Source: Planctomycetota bacterium (GTDB lineage Bacteria; Planctomycetota; Phycisphaerae; Phycisphaerales; SM1A02). Taken from it: 64,000 nucleotides of DNA. A program made the translations under genes and the position numbers. Under the pieces are notes generated by a model that was given only the letters and a program-made list of their open reading frames with translations, searched no databases and was not told the origin of the DNA. Location: the NCBI GenBank assembly GCA_022566535.1, contig JADFIR010000006.1, positions 1-64,000 on the forward strand, given 5' to 3'. Shown piece by piece: positions 34,057 to 44,506 of this stretch (position 1 is its first letter; every line of letters starts with the position of its first letter).

Positions 34057-34122
34057 GGCGAGATTTTTTTGAGGTGGCGCTTCGTTTGGTTCACCCCCCG
34101 ACAAGGGGGGAACGGAGACGCC
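34057..34122. repeat. Hairpin-bearing direct repeat, copy A
   Basis: GGCGAGATTTTTTTGAGG, then a TTCGTTTGGTTCA segment, CCCCCC-gacaa-GGGGGG and AACGGAGACGCC. Copy B at 34902-34972 has the same order and most of the same bases. The two flank the gene at 34133-34852. A third, partial and inverted, similarity lies at about 34684-34712. Confidence 0.7.
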
Positions 34123-34132
34123 GGCCGTTGCG

Positions 34133-34852
34133 TCACGCGATGTCGCGGAAGTCGCCGGTGATGACGCCGCAGTCGCCGGCCGCCTCGACCCCTGCTGCGA
34201 GTCGTTTGCGCTGGGCCGCCCGTTGCCCACGCTGGGCTTCGATGCGCAGCCGGCCGGATGACCAACCATGCTCCTCGGCCTGCTTCAACCACGCCTGGCG
34301 GTCGTCTAGGGCGGCGACGACCAGATGGTGCTTGAAGGTGAGAGCCTCAAACCGGTTTGAGGTTTCGGGGAAGGCCCGGGCGACGCTGCCATAGGTCATT
34401 AGCGACTCGTACTTGAACCCGTGGATGCGGCCACGATCATCTCGAAGGGCCGCCCTCTCTCCGTACTTCCTTTCTCCAAAGGCCCACCAGTCGGCAACCC
34501 ACCAGGACACGCCGCTGGTGATTTGCCCCAGCCGCCTGCCGACCTCGGACCAGCGCTCGAAGGTGATGCCGGCATCGACCTCCAGCGAAACGGCCGTGAC
34601 CGCTGCATGGGCGAGCGCCAGTCGTGGGGGGTGAGGTGTCGCCGCTTCCGTTGTGTCATCCCCTACAGGCCGCAGGGAATCGCCTCCCCTCCGCCTTGTC
34701 GGGGGGTCCAAGCACCTCCACTGCCGCCGTACACCCGCCAGCTTGTGCCAGCGATGAGCCTGCATCCGTTGGAGCCCAAGCACATCCAGGGTAACATGCT
34801 GTGACCCTGACTTGCTTCGCTCTTGGGGCGGTTTTTCTCCTTTCAACCCCAT
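34133..34852 (-). CDS. Hypothetical protein of integrative elements, flanked by direct repeats
   Basis: About 240 residues if ATG 34852 is used; the true start may be much later, since the first ~80 residues look non-coding and contain repeat-like DNA. The recognisable domain starts near VDAGITFERWSEVGRRLGQI and includes WWVADWWAFGERKYGER, TFKHHLVVAAL and EEHGWSSGRLRIEAQRG. I recall similar helical domains in plasmid and actinobacterial element proteins with ParB-like relatives, but function is not established. Confidence 0.55.
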   Translation of the reverse strand: MGLKGEKPPQERSKSGSQHVTLDVLGLQRMQAHRWHKLAGVRRQWRCLDPPTRRRGGDSLRPVGDDTTEAATPHPPRLALAHAAVTAVSLEVDAGITFERWSEVGRRLGQITSGVSWWVADWWAFGERKYGERAALRDDRGRIHGFKYESLMTYGSVARAFPETSNRFEALTFKHHLVVAALDDRQAWLKQAEEHGWSSGRLRIEAQRGQRAAQRKRLAAGVEAAGDCGVITGDFRDIA

Positions 34853-34901
34853 CTTCTCCAACAGTTGCGACCCTCGGCACGCCGCTACGAAACCGATGGT
34901 T

Positions 34902-34972
34902 GGCGCAGATTTTTTTGAGGCGATGATTCGTTAGGTTCACCCCCCAACAAGGGGGAGGGGAACGGAGACGCC
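34902..34972. repeat. Hairpin-bearing direct repeat, copy B
   Basis: GGCGCAGATTTTTTTGAGG, TTCGTTAGGTTCA, CCCCCC-aacaa-GGGGG and AACGGAGACGCC. See copy A. Confidence 0.7.
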
Positions 34973-35035
34973 ACGCCTCGTAGAGGTTCAATGGAAAGAA
35001 CACGACTTTCCCCGCTCCACGAGCATGGCGAATGT

Positions 35036-35617
35036 TTATCGGCGTCTGCGTCGTGGGAAGAGCGCGGCGAGACCAAGCAGCCAAAGGGCGCCCGGTGCCG
35101 GGACCCCAAAGTGAAGATCGTCAATCTCGGCTTCCACGCCGATAGGATCAATCAGCACGGCCGCGTCAAACAGCTCGCTGGAAATCAGGCCCCCAAAGTT
35201 GCCGATGCCCCCGGCTATGAAGACGCTGGTGTGAATCAAGCGGCCTTCGCTGAACAGGTCAATCTGAAGATCACCGGGAAAGTCCACGCCGATCCAGGCC
35301 TGGGGCGCGTCGAACGACACGCTGATGTCACCGTTGCCGTCCAGCCCCCATGCGTCGTTAGGAAAGGCAGTCGGCGAAAAGTTAATGCTGTCGTTGCCGT
35401 CCGTGAACACGATGCCGAGGTCGGCGTACTGGTCGGTGATGAAGGTACCCTGAGCAAAGCCGGTGAAGTCGATGGTGGTGAAGTCCCCGACCGCCGCGAT
35501 CCATTCATCCTTGTCCGTGAACTCCGCCACAAATCCACCGAGGGCCTGACCATTCCCCGGCCAGGCTATTAGCAGCGCCGCAACGATCAGTCCGGTCGTT
35601 GTCTTTCGCAGTCGCAT
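35036..35617 (-). CDS. PEP-CTERM-like sorted exported protein
   Basis: 193 residues. Signal peptide at 1-25 (LIVAALLIAWPGNGQA), a beta-rich core typical of small exported proteins (TIDFTGFAQGTFITDQYADLG, ISVSFDAPQAWIGVDFPGD), and the sorting tail VPAPGALWLLGLAALFPRRRRR. The tail would be processed by an exosortase-type system. Within the element, this is another secreted-protein cargo. Confidence 0.75.
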   Translation of the reverse strand: MRLRKTTTGLIVAALLIAWPGNGQALGGFVAEFTDKDEWIAAVGDFTTIDFTGFAQGTFITDQYADLGIVFTDGNDSINFSPTAFPNDAWGLDGNGDISVSFDAPQAWIGVDFPGDLQIDLFSEGRLIHTSVFIAGGIGNFGGLISSELFDAAVLIDPIGVEAEIDDLHFGVPAPGALWLLGLAALFPRRRRR

Positions 35618-36130
35618 GGCTCTTCTCTCTTCTCAGCGTGCGCCGAGGTCGGGCGGTCAGAAATGAGCCCCGGCGAGGTCTCTAGTCTACATCGAGAAGG
35701 CGGAATTGCAACAACTCGTGGCGGATTTCGGTGCGAAGGGTGCCGTGTCACCATCCGCGAGGAACCGCAGCGAATTGAAAATTGAAATTAAAAAAAGCGG
35801 CGCGGTAGCGACGGGGCCGGCTGTAGAAAAAAAGTAGTCAGCGTCGCGCTGGGGTGGCGACAGCTATGTATATGGGCGGGGCCGTGGGGGCAAACGCAGC
35901 CCCGCCCCGCCTACAGCAAAGTCCAACCCCCCGCCGGCCACGACTCGACAGCAGGCGGACGTGGCGTGGCGTCAAGGTCGAGGGAACAGACGTGGTGGTG
36001 GGGTCATAGGTCAGATGATGGCATTGGTCATTCACTTGGTCCGCGCGCGCACTTCAAAGGCAACGCAAAGAAGTCGAAAACTTTGTCGAAAGCGCGCTTG
36101 CACCGCCGACGAAGTGTGATACTTTGCGTA

Positions 36131-36148
36131 TGAGAATGATGTTTCTCA
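36131..36148. promoter_or_regulatory. Palindromic operator candidate
   Basis: TGAGAA-tgatgt-TTCTCA, a perfect inverted repeat just after a possible -10 (TACTTT), placed to repress the downstream operon when bound by a dimeric regulator. Confidence 0.5.
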
Positions 36149-36186
36149 AACGTGATCGCGCTTCGCCGTGAAGCGCCGAATGAAAT

Positions 36187-36215
36187 GCTCCCGCGCTGCG
36201 ACAACAGCCGGGAGC
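36187..36215 (+). promoter_or_regulatory. Strong leader hairpin before the clamp-loader-like gene
   Basis: GCTCCCG-c-GCTG pairs with CAGC-CGGGAGC around a CGACAA loop, ending 25 bp before the ATG. No T-run follows, so it is more likely to act on translation or RNA stability than as a terminator. Confidence 0.5.
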
Positions 36216-36240
36216 GTGGCCACAACTGGAGTTAGCAGTC

Positions 36241-36897
36241 ATGGCAAACACACTGTATCAGCAGTACCGCCCGAAGTCGTGGGGCGATCTGGTCGGCCAG
36301 GATCGAGCGGTCAAGACAGCCCGACGCATCATCGAGCGGCCCGGCTTCGACCGCGGCGCGTTCTTCATCGACTGCGCCGGCGGCAACAACAGCGGCACGG
36401 GGAAGTCGTCTCTGGCCTGGGTGATCGCCGACGCCCTGGCCGATCCATTCTTCATCACCGAGTTACCTGGCGCGAAGCTGGACAAGTCGGCCGTGGCCGA
36501 GATCGAGCGGTCGGCGCAGCTCTGTACGTGGTCGGCCCAGAAGCCGTACCGGGTCTGGATCGTCAATGAGGCCCATGCAGTCACGCAGGGCGCGGTCGAT
36601 CTTCTGTTGACCTTTCTGGAGTCTTTGCCCAAGCATTGTGTGGTGATCTTCACCACCACCCGGCAGCCGGACTCCGATCTGTTCGGCACCGACAACGGCC
36701 CGCTCTACTCGCGCTGCCACTGCATCCGGCTCACCAACCAAGGGCTGGCCGAGGCGTTTGCATGGCGCGTCAAAGAGATCGCCGCGGCCGAGGGTCTGGA
36801 CGCACAGCCGCTTGCGAAGTATGTGGCCCTGGTGCGTCAGTGCAAGAACAACATGCGGCGGGCACTGCAACTGGTCGAAGCGGGGGAGATGCTATGA
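36241..36897 (+). CDS. Short clamp-loader-like AAA+ protein (DnaX/HolB-like)
   Basis: 218 residues. LYQQYRPKSWGDLVGQD at the N terminus is the classic DnaX opening; Walker A is SGTGKSS (51-57); the SRC motif of clamp loader subunits is at 157-159 (YSRCHCIRL). Two oddities: Walker B reads VNEAH where DEVH or DEAH is expected, and there is no zinc-binding insertion or C-terminal collar domain, so it is little more than a bare AAA module. Its last four bases overlap the start of a tyrosine recombinase, implying coupled synthesis and perhaps a physical partnership. It may load a clamp, remodel the recombinase or tap host replication, none of which is shown. Confidence 0.7.
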   Translation: MANTLYQQYRPKSWGDLVGQDRAVKTARRIIERPGFDRGAFFIDCAGGNNSGTGKSSLAWVIADALADPFFITELPGAKLDKSAVAEIERSAQLCTWSAQKPYRVWIVNEAHAVTQGAVDLLLTFLESLPKHCVVIFTTTRQPDSDLFGTDNGPLYSRCHCIRLTNQGLAEAFAWRVKEIAAAEGLDAQPLAKYVALVRQCKNNMRRALQLVEAGEML

Positions 36898-37889
36898 CCA
36901 CGAAACCGCTGACCACCATCGACACGTCCACCCTGGCCGAGGCGGGACGAACCGACCATCCGGTCGCGGTCTACCTGGCCGGTCTCTCGGCCGGCTCGCG
37001 GCGCACGATGCTCGGTGCCTTGAACACGATCGCGGACCTGGCCACCGGAGGCCGGGCGGATGCTGAAATGTTTTCCTGGCACCGGCTTCGCCACGAGCAC
37101 ACGGCTGCGATCCGATCCACCCTGGCCGAGCGGTATTCACCCTCCACCGCCAACAAGATGCTGGCGGCGTTGCGTGGCGTACTGAAAGCCTCCTGGCGGC
37201 TCGGCTTGCTGGACGGAGAAAGCTACCAGCGGGCAGTTGATGTGTCGGCTGTCAAAGGCTCCATGCTCCCCAAGGGACGCGCCTTGGGCGCTGGTGAGTT
37301 GCGCGGGCTGTTCGACGTTTGCACCGACGACCCAACCCCAGCCGGCCGACGTGACGCGGCACTCTTTGCGGTTCTCTACGGCGCTGGTCTGCGGCGCTCT
37401 GAAGCCGTGGGCCTCGACCTGGCCGACTACGACTCCGAGACAGACGCCCTCACCGTCCGAGGCAAAGGCAACCAGGAACGCATCGCCTACGTGACCGGCG
37501 GCGCTCAGCAAGCGCTTGAGGATTGGATCGCCACCAGAGGCGACGACGATGGGCCGCTCTTTGTCCCGATCCGCAAAGGTGGCAAGGTCCAGGTCGGCCG
37601 GAGACTGTCGGCTCAGGCGGTCTACGGCATCCTCAAGAAGCGAGCGAAGCAAGCGGGGCTGGAACACTTCTCGCCCCACGACCTACGCCGCACTTTCGTG
37701 GGCGATCTGCTCGATGCCGGGGCCGATGTCTCGATGGTACAGAAGCTCGCGGGGCACAGCCAGGTCACGACGACGCAGCGCTACGACCGACGGCCTGAGC
37801 AGGCGAAGCGCAAGGCGGCCGAGCTGTTGCACGTCCCGTTCCGCAGCCGCAAGGTCTCGGACTGGACCACCCCACAAGGGGAAGAGTGA
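36894..37889 (+). CDS. Second tyrosine recombinase, coupled to the clamp-loader-like gene
   Basis: 331 residues from ATG 36894, overlapping the preceding stop (ATGA). XerC/D-like domain order: SAM-like N-terminal domain (about 20-110), then catalytic Arg167 (YGAGLRRSEAVGL), a lysine in TVRGKGNQERI, His262 and Arg265 (SPHDLRRTF), His288 (AGHSQ) and Tyr297 (TTTQRYDRR). It has the set needed for activity. It is closer to Xer or integron-like integrases than to the element's own integrase at 18880, with which it shares little. It lies 0.7 kb from attR. Confidence 0.85.
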   Translation: MTTKPLTTIDTSTLAEAGRTDHPVAVYLAGLSAGSRRTMLGALNTIADLATGGRADAEMFSWHRLRHEHTAAIRSTLAERYSPSTANKMLAALRGVLKASWRLGLLDGESYQRAVDVSAVKGSMLPKGRALGAGELRGLFDVCTDDPTPAGRRDAALFAVLYGAGLRRSEAVGLDLADYDSETDALTVRGKGNQERIAYVTGGAQQALEDWIATRGDDDGPLFVPIRKGGKVQVGRRLSAQAVYGILKKRAKQAGLEHFSPHDLRRTFVGDLLDAGADVSMVQKLAGHSQVTTTQRYDRRPEQAKRKAAELLHVPFRSRKVSDWTTPQGEE

Positions 37890-37946
37890 TGGGTGATGAT
37901 GCTTAGGGTGTGGTCGAGTCTCGTTGGGAGTTTGCACAGGAGGGTG

Positions 37947-38252
37947 CTATCGAACCGTACCCACCACACCCCGATCCCTCATCGACTCTACGTCGCTCGA
38001 CCCCAGCATCCGCGACACTGCCAGCCGGATCACTACCCGGCGCGATGCACCCCCCAACACCGCGGCCAGCTCATCGACCAGCGCCAGCGTATCGTCATCA
38101 AACCCCACCACCTGCCGCAGCCTCAACGGCGGCCCCTTCACCTGTCGCCTGCGCAACGACTCCAGCCGCCTCACCGCGCGGTTAGCACGATCCCCCTCTT
38201 GCATCGTGTCCCGATCAACCTCTGGAATCTCCGCCCACCTTCGGTTGCTCAT
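37947..38252 (-). CDS. Small hypothetical protein, possible DNA-binding
   Basis: 101 residues from ATG 38252. A basic segment (RAVRRLESLRRRQVKG) precedes FDDDTLALVDELAAVLGGASRRVVIRLAVSRML, which looks like a ribbon-helix-helix or short helical dimer. Convergent with the second recombinase. Confidence 0.5.
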   Translation of the reverse strand: MSNRRWAEIPEVDRDTMQEGDRANRAVRRLESLRRRQVKGPPLRLRQVVGFDDDTLALVDELAAVLGGASRRVVIRLAVSRMLGSSDVESMRDRGVVGTVR

Positions 38253-38283
38253 ACCAAAGCATAGGCGGCCGGCTCCCGCACAC

Positions 38284-38592
38284 TCAATGCCCCCTGAACC
38301 GCGCTTGGCTGCGCCACTCACTCTGATGAGTGGCTCTCACCATCGCCAGGATTCCCGCCTTCACCGCTTCCGGCATCAGCGGCCACGCCTCGACCACGAC
38401 CATCAACTCCGGCGAGTCCTCAGATGCTGCGGAGATCCATCCGTGATCGTCTTCGGCGTCGCTGGTACAAACCGGGGTACAAACCGGAGAGCCGGGCTTC
38501 GCATGGTCTGTGTTTCCAGTGTTTGGGATCGACGCCCCCTTGCTTTGGGAGCAGGAGGCCGCAGGTTCAAATCCTGTCACCCCGATGAACAA
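38284..38592 (-). CDS. Integrase-tail-like fragment reading out of attR
   Basis: 102 residues. The first ~20 (GVTGFEPAASCSQSK) are antisense of the tRNA-derived att site; TPVCTPVCT is encoded by the right arm sites; the rest (SPELMVVVEAWPLMPEAVKAGILAMVRA) resembles the C-terminal tails of planctomycete integrases as I recall them. It may be the remains of another integrase 3' end, or of an earlier integration. Whether it is translated is unclear. Confidence 0.35.
   Translation of the reverse strand: MFIGVTGFEPAASCSQSKGASIPNTGNTDHAKPGSPVCTPVCTSDAEDDHGWISAASEDSPELMVVVEAWPLMPEAVKAGILAMVRATHQSEWRSQARFRGH
38464..38485. promoter_or_regulatory. Right arm-type integrase binding sites (predicted)
   Basis: GGTACAAACC at 38464-38473 and 38476-38485, the same motif and 12-bp period as at the left end, 56-77 bp inside attR. 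Confidence 0.65.
38541..38586 (+). repeat. attR: tRNA-Pro 3' half, direct repeat copy 2
   Basis: 44/46 identical to 18930-18975. Lacks the 5' half of a tRNA, so it is an attachment site only. Confidence 0.9.
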
Positions 38593-38617
38593 CCCGGTCC
38601 ACCAAGGCCGGGTTGTT
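38588..38617 (+). terminator. Displaced tRNA-Pro terminator-like hairpin
   Basis: AACAACCCGG pairs with CCGGGTTGTT around a 10-base loop, directly after attR. It would have followed tRNA-Pro before insertion. The T content after the stem is modest. Confidence 0.6.
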
Positions 38618-38634
38618 CATTGGGGAGCCCAACC

Positions 38635-38653
38635 CCGGCGATACCATCGCCGG
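38635..38653 (+). repeat. REP palindrome left of the broken RAYT
   Basis: CCGGCGAT-acc-ATCGCCGG followed by CTTTCC. The mirror copy is at 39212-39230. Confidence 0.75.
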
Positions 38654-38681
38654 CTTTCCACAGATCGGGTACGCTCATCTC

Positions 38682-39209
38682 ATGCCGCGAACGCTTGGCT
38701 ATCACTATGTCAAGTCCGGCTACGGCTTGTGGTTGCCGGGCGACGATCGTGGATCATGGTCCCAGGCGTGGGACGAACAGATCGGTTTTACCGAGCCGCA
38801 CACGTTGAATCCGGGCGATCCGGTACGTCAGCGCATGGCCAAGGAGCGCATGAAGCACGAACCGGTCCGACTCGATGCAGCGATGATCGACGCGATTGTC
38901 GGGGCGATCGACCGATGCGCTTCATCATCCTGATGGCGGCTCGCCGCGGCAAGCATCGAGTCAACGCACATGCACTTGCTTATCACCTACAGCGGCCTTG
39001 ATATCAAACGCACGATCAAATGGCTCGCGCAACAGACAACCAAGGCCGTGCATCAGCAGACCGATCACGTAGGCCCGGTTTGGTGCGAGGGATATTGGTG
39101 CAGTTATGTCTTCGATAAAGTGTACTGGACAAATCTGGTTCAATACGTCCAAAGGCACAATCTGCGCCAAAGCGAATCCGCCAAACCGCATTCATTCCTC
39201 GCACTGTAA
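38682..39209 (+). pseudogene. REP-associated tyrosine transposase, one nonsense codon
   Basis: Aligns without gaps to the intact homologue at 44474-45004 (GYGLWLPGDDRGSW, HMH in place of HSH, then YVQRHN with the probable catalytic Tyr). A single TGA at 38931-38933, where the homologue has Asp, interrupts the frame just before the HUH-type motif. Otherwise about 175 residues are open. Y1-type RAYTs cut and join single strands at REP hairpins, and this gene is bracketed by an inverted pair of REPs. Confidence 0.8.
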
Positions 39210-39211
39210 AG

Positions 39212-39230
39212 CCGGCGATGGCATCGCCGG
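39212..39230 (-). repeat. REP palindrome right of the broken RAYT
   Basis: CCGGCGAT-ggc-ATCGCCGG preceded by AAAG, 2 bp after the RAYT stop; inverted relative to 38635-38653. Confidence 0.75.
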
Positions 39231-39422
39231 GCGACGCGCGACAAACGTCCAGCCTCACGGTTGATACTCTGATGTGGATTGGTTCCCGACGGCCGCGAAA
39301 ACTATCAAGCATCACTGCAGACCCGGCCCTTTCCGTTCAGCATGGCATCGCTCCGCTATACTGAACTGTTCAATCAACGGTTCGATGGCTGATTCTCACC
39401 CGCCGCAACTACCTTGAACCAG

Positions 39423-39827
39423 ATGTCCGACTGGAAGTTCAAAGTCCTTTTCGATGGCGAGTGCCCATACTGCCGCTTTGAAGTTCGGTGGCTTCAGCGC
39501 TGGAACCAGAACGGCCGCCTCGCCTTCGAGGACATTTCCAGCGAATCGTTCGACCCTGACCGGTACGGACTGAGCCACGACGACCTCATGGCTGTACTTC
39601 ACGGTGTATTCCCTGATGGTCGAGTTATTCGTGGGCCGGAGGTCTTTCGGCAAGCCTATCGCGCCGTCGGCATCGGGTGGGTCTTGGCGCCAACGGGCTG
39701 GCCTCTGCTGAGACCTGTCTTCGACTGGCTCTATTCGTTATTCGCGCGTCACCGGGTGTCACTTGGTCGGTTGTTCGGGAGCCGCTGCGATGACGAAGCG
39801 TGTACACCGCATCATCGCCGCGGTTGA
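39423..39827 (+). CDS. DCC-family (DUF393) thiol-disulfide-like protein
   Basis: 134 residues from ATG 39423. VLFDGECPYCRFEVRWLQRW is the defining N-terminal CXXC region of the DCC family, then LAFEDISSESF and FRQAYRAVGIGWVLA in the expected order. Members are thought to be thioredoxin-like oxidoreductases; substrate unknown. Stands alone between the RAYT remnant and asnS. Confidence 0.85.
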   Translation: MSDWKFKVLFDGECPYCRFEVRWLQRWNQNGRLAFEDISSESFDPDRYGLSHDDLMAVLHGVFPDGRVIRGPEVFRQAYRAVGIGWVLAPTGWPLLRPVFDWLYSLFARHRVSLGRLFGSRCDDEACTPHHRRG

Positions 39828-40029
39828 CGGCACCACACCAATCGCTCCAGCTGCCAAGCCCCCCCGATGTGCCGGCGATTTCGGCCAATGGACGCAGGTA
39901 CGGCGGCGTTGACAACGCGAAGGCGTGCACGCGGGTCTGGCTGATGATAGTTAGCGCCCGGGGAGTCACCAGGGGCTAAATGGCCGCTCCCCTTTGTGCC
40001 CCCGTGCCTTCGTGCCTTGATGCCTTCGG

Positions 40030-41430
<1,401 letters not shown>

Positions 41431-41686
41431 CGAACTGGGCCCTCATCAAACCTGCCCGAAGCGAACCGCAAGTGTATCCGCGTCCGAAGGACCGCATCCG
41501 GGCTGTCGCGCATCCGCCAAATTGGCAGCCGTATGGGCCGCGCGCCTCTACCGTGACAGCACTGCGGATCTTGGCGGCATCGAGATACCGCCAGAACCAC
41601 TGTTAGGGACAGGAGATAGATGGGACCATCCTCCGCCCGGGCGGGCATGGCTCTTGCCACTGGTTCGTCAGTCTCGCTCGACGATG

Positions 41687-42166
41687 ATGCTATCCCCTCA
41701 CCAACCCGATCTCAGCGGCGCCCCGGAGGGTGCCCGACTGAACCTGCTGCTCTCGTATGGAGGATGGCGGGAAGGGTCGGCGTTGGACCAACTGCCGAGG
41801 CTACTGACGCCCATGGGCATTCACAGCGTCCGGGTCACCTCGGGCGAGGACGCCACCGAGGCCATCCGCACCTATACCATCCACATCGCGGTCGTTGACC
41901 TAGCGATTCCGCTGCTGCGAACAGAGCCATCCAAGGCGGCCGGGCCTCGTATCCTTCAGCTGCTGCGGCGGCTCGATCAGCCCCCGCCCACGGTTGTCGT
42001 CCGTCCCCCGCAGCCGACCGCCCGCGATAGTAGCCGTGGCCTTTCCGACGCCCTGCGCGAGGGCGCGTTCGCAGTGCTCGACCGGCCGATCGATCTTGAA
42101 ACCATTCTCGAGGTGATGCGACGCATCCTTCGGCGCCATTACGCGGACGTCTGGCCCACCTCGTGA
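41687..42166 (+). CDS. Receiver-like domain protein upstream of groES
   Basis: About 159 residues; start set at ATG 41687 (ATG 41684 adjoins), with no good ribosome site, so the true start may differ. CheY-like topology: LNLLLSYGG, VTSGEDATEAIRTYTIHIAVVDLAIPLL (putative phospho-acceptor Asp in VVDLA), TVVVRPP, GAFAVLDRPIDLETILEVMRRIL. The acidic pocket at the first strand is missing, so it may be a pseudo-receiver. It ends 30 bp before groES with no terminator between, which suggests co-transcription. Confidence 0.6.
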   Translation: MLSPHQPDLSGAPEGARLNLLLSYGGWREGSALDQLPRLLTPMGIHSVRVTSGEDATEAIRTYTIHIAVVDLAIPLLRTEPSKAAGPRILQLLRRLDQPPPTVVVRPPQPTARDSSRGLSDALREGAFAVLDRPIDLETILEVMRRILRRHYADVWPTS

Positions 42167-42196
42167 CGTTCAACTTGCATCTAGGAGATCCGAAAC

Positions 42197-42487
42197 ATGA
42201 AAGTTCGACCTCTCGGCGACAAGATTCTCATCAAGCGAGCAGAAGCTCAAAAGAAGACCGATTCCGGGATCTACCTGCCCGAGTCCGCCAAGGACAAGCC
42301 CAAGGAGGGCAAGGTGATGGCCGTCGGTAGCGGCATTCTGAACAAAGAGACCGGCAAGTACATGCCCTTTTCCGTCAAGAAAGGCGATCGCATCATCTTC
42401 TCCTCATACGCGGGCACTGAAGTCAAGCTCGGCGATGAGGAGATGCTGATCCTCACTGAAGATGACGTCCTCGGGATCATCGAATGA
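42197..42487 (+). CDS. groES: Co-chaperonin GroES
   Basis: 96 residues, the 10-kDa lid of the GroEL chamber. [35 protein letters not shown] carries the mobile loop; [36 protein letters not shown] is standard. GGAG precedes the ATG. No CIRCE inverted repeat (TTAGCACTC-type) was found upstream, so HrcA control is not indicated. Confidence 0.96.
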   Translation: MKVRPLGDKILIKRAEAQKKTDSGIYLPESAKDKPKEGKVMAVGSGILNKETGKYMPFSVKKGDRIIFSSYAGTEVKLGDEEMLILTEDDVLGIIE

Positions 42488-42611
42488 TCCGCAGGCGCGC
42501 GAGCCGGCTCGCCGCGTTGATCGAGAGCCGATAGATCGTTGTCCCCGTCGCCCCACCGGCGGCATGGAGACCATTTCTCTGAATCCTTCGCAACCTAGAG
42601 GAAACCTACCA

Positions 42612-44249
<1,638 letters not shown>

Positions 44250-44256
44250 TCTCAAC

Positions 44257-44290
44257 TCCCTCTCCCCCTGGGAGAGGGCCGGGGTGAGGG
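44257..44290. repeat. Common bacterial dispersed palindrome after groEL
   Basis: TCCCTCTCCCCCTGGGAGAG, then GGCCGGGGTGAGGG. I recall this string as a widespread intergenic element in many bacteria. Starts 7 bp after the groEL stop. Confidence 0.6.
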
Positions 44291-44350
44291 CCGGATCGCG
44301 AAGGGCCCCAGATGAATCACGATTCCGCAGGGGCATAAGCCATTTGATTC

Positions 44351-44386
44351 AACGCAACCGCCGGTCAAGAGACCGGCGCTTGCGTT
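44351..44386 (+). terminator. Hairpin downstream of groEL
   Basis: AACGCAA-ccgc-CGGTC-aaga-GACCG-gcgc-TTGCGTT, a long interrupted stem 100 bp after groEL. Likely the end of the groES-groEL transcript, although the T-run is short. Confidence 0.5.
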
Positions 44387-44413
44387 TACCGTTCACTGCA
44401 TGTCGGGCGGCAT

Positions 44414-44506
44414 GGCCGACACGGGGGATGAAAACCACCGGCGAGACCAAGACCGCGACCAGCGGTCGCGGCTTTATGGGGTCGTGATGATTGGGTACGG
44501 CTGCGC
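44414..44506 (+). repeat. 93-bp direct repeat at the RAYT 3' end, copy 1
   Basis: 91 of 93 bases match 45211-45303. Contains the REP palindrome CCGCGACC-agc-GGTCGCGG (44453-44471) and the last ten codons of the RAYT gene. Confidence 0.85.

Larger units (their letters stand above)
35618..36240. other. Long non-coding region upstream of the clamp-loader/recombinase pair
   Basis: About 620 bp with no gene. The left part has an A-rich stretch (35775-35800). The right part holds a perfect 6-6-6 palindrome (36131-36148) and a strong hairpin (36187-36215), with possible promoter hexamers (TTGCAC at 36098, TACTTT at 36120) between. Lower GC around 36060-36170 fits a regulatory region. Confidence 0.5.
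18930..38586. mobile_element. Integrative element inserted in tRNA-Pro
   Basis: About 19.7 kb bounded by a 46-bp direct repeat of the tRNA-Pro 3' half (18930-18975, 38541-38586), with the integrase next to the tRNA, arm-site-like motifs inside both ends and the tRNA's likely terminator displaced to the far side. No conjugation or virion structural genes were recognised, so it is best called an integrative, perhaps mobilisable, island or satellite-like element. Cargo includes an OLD-family nuclease, an overlapping three-gene operon, a beta-helix protein and a second recombinase module. Confidence 0.88.

Noticed and set aside
38931-38933. TGA in the RAYT as a selenocysteine codon
   Set aside because: The homologue has Asp there, the position is not a known catalytic Cys, and no SECIS-like hairpin follows. 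A nonsense mutation is simpler.
39836-39860. Sequence ACCAATCGCTCCAGCTGCC shared with 28346-28365
   Set aside because: A short identical string at two sites may mark another dispersed repeat, but two copies of 19 bp without structure are too little to call.
42100-42196. CIRCE operator for groES-groEL
   Set aside because: No TTAGCACTC-N9-GAGTGCTAA-like inverted repeat is present in the region.
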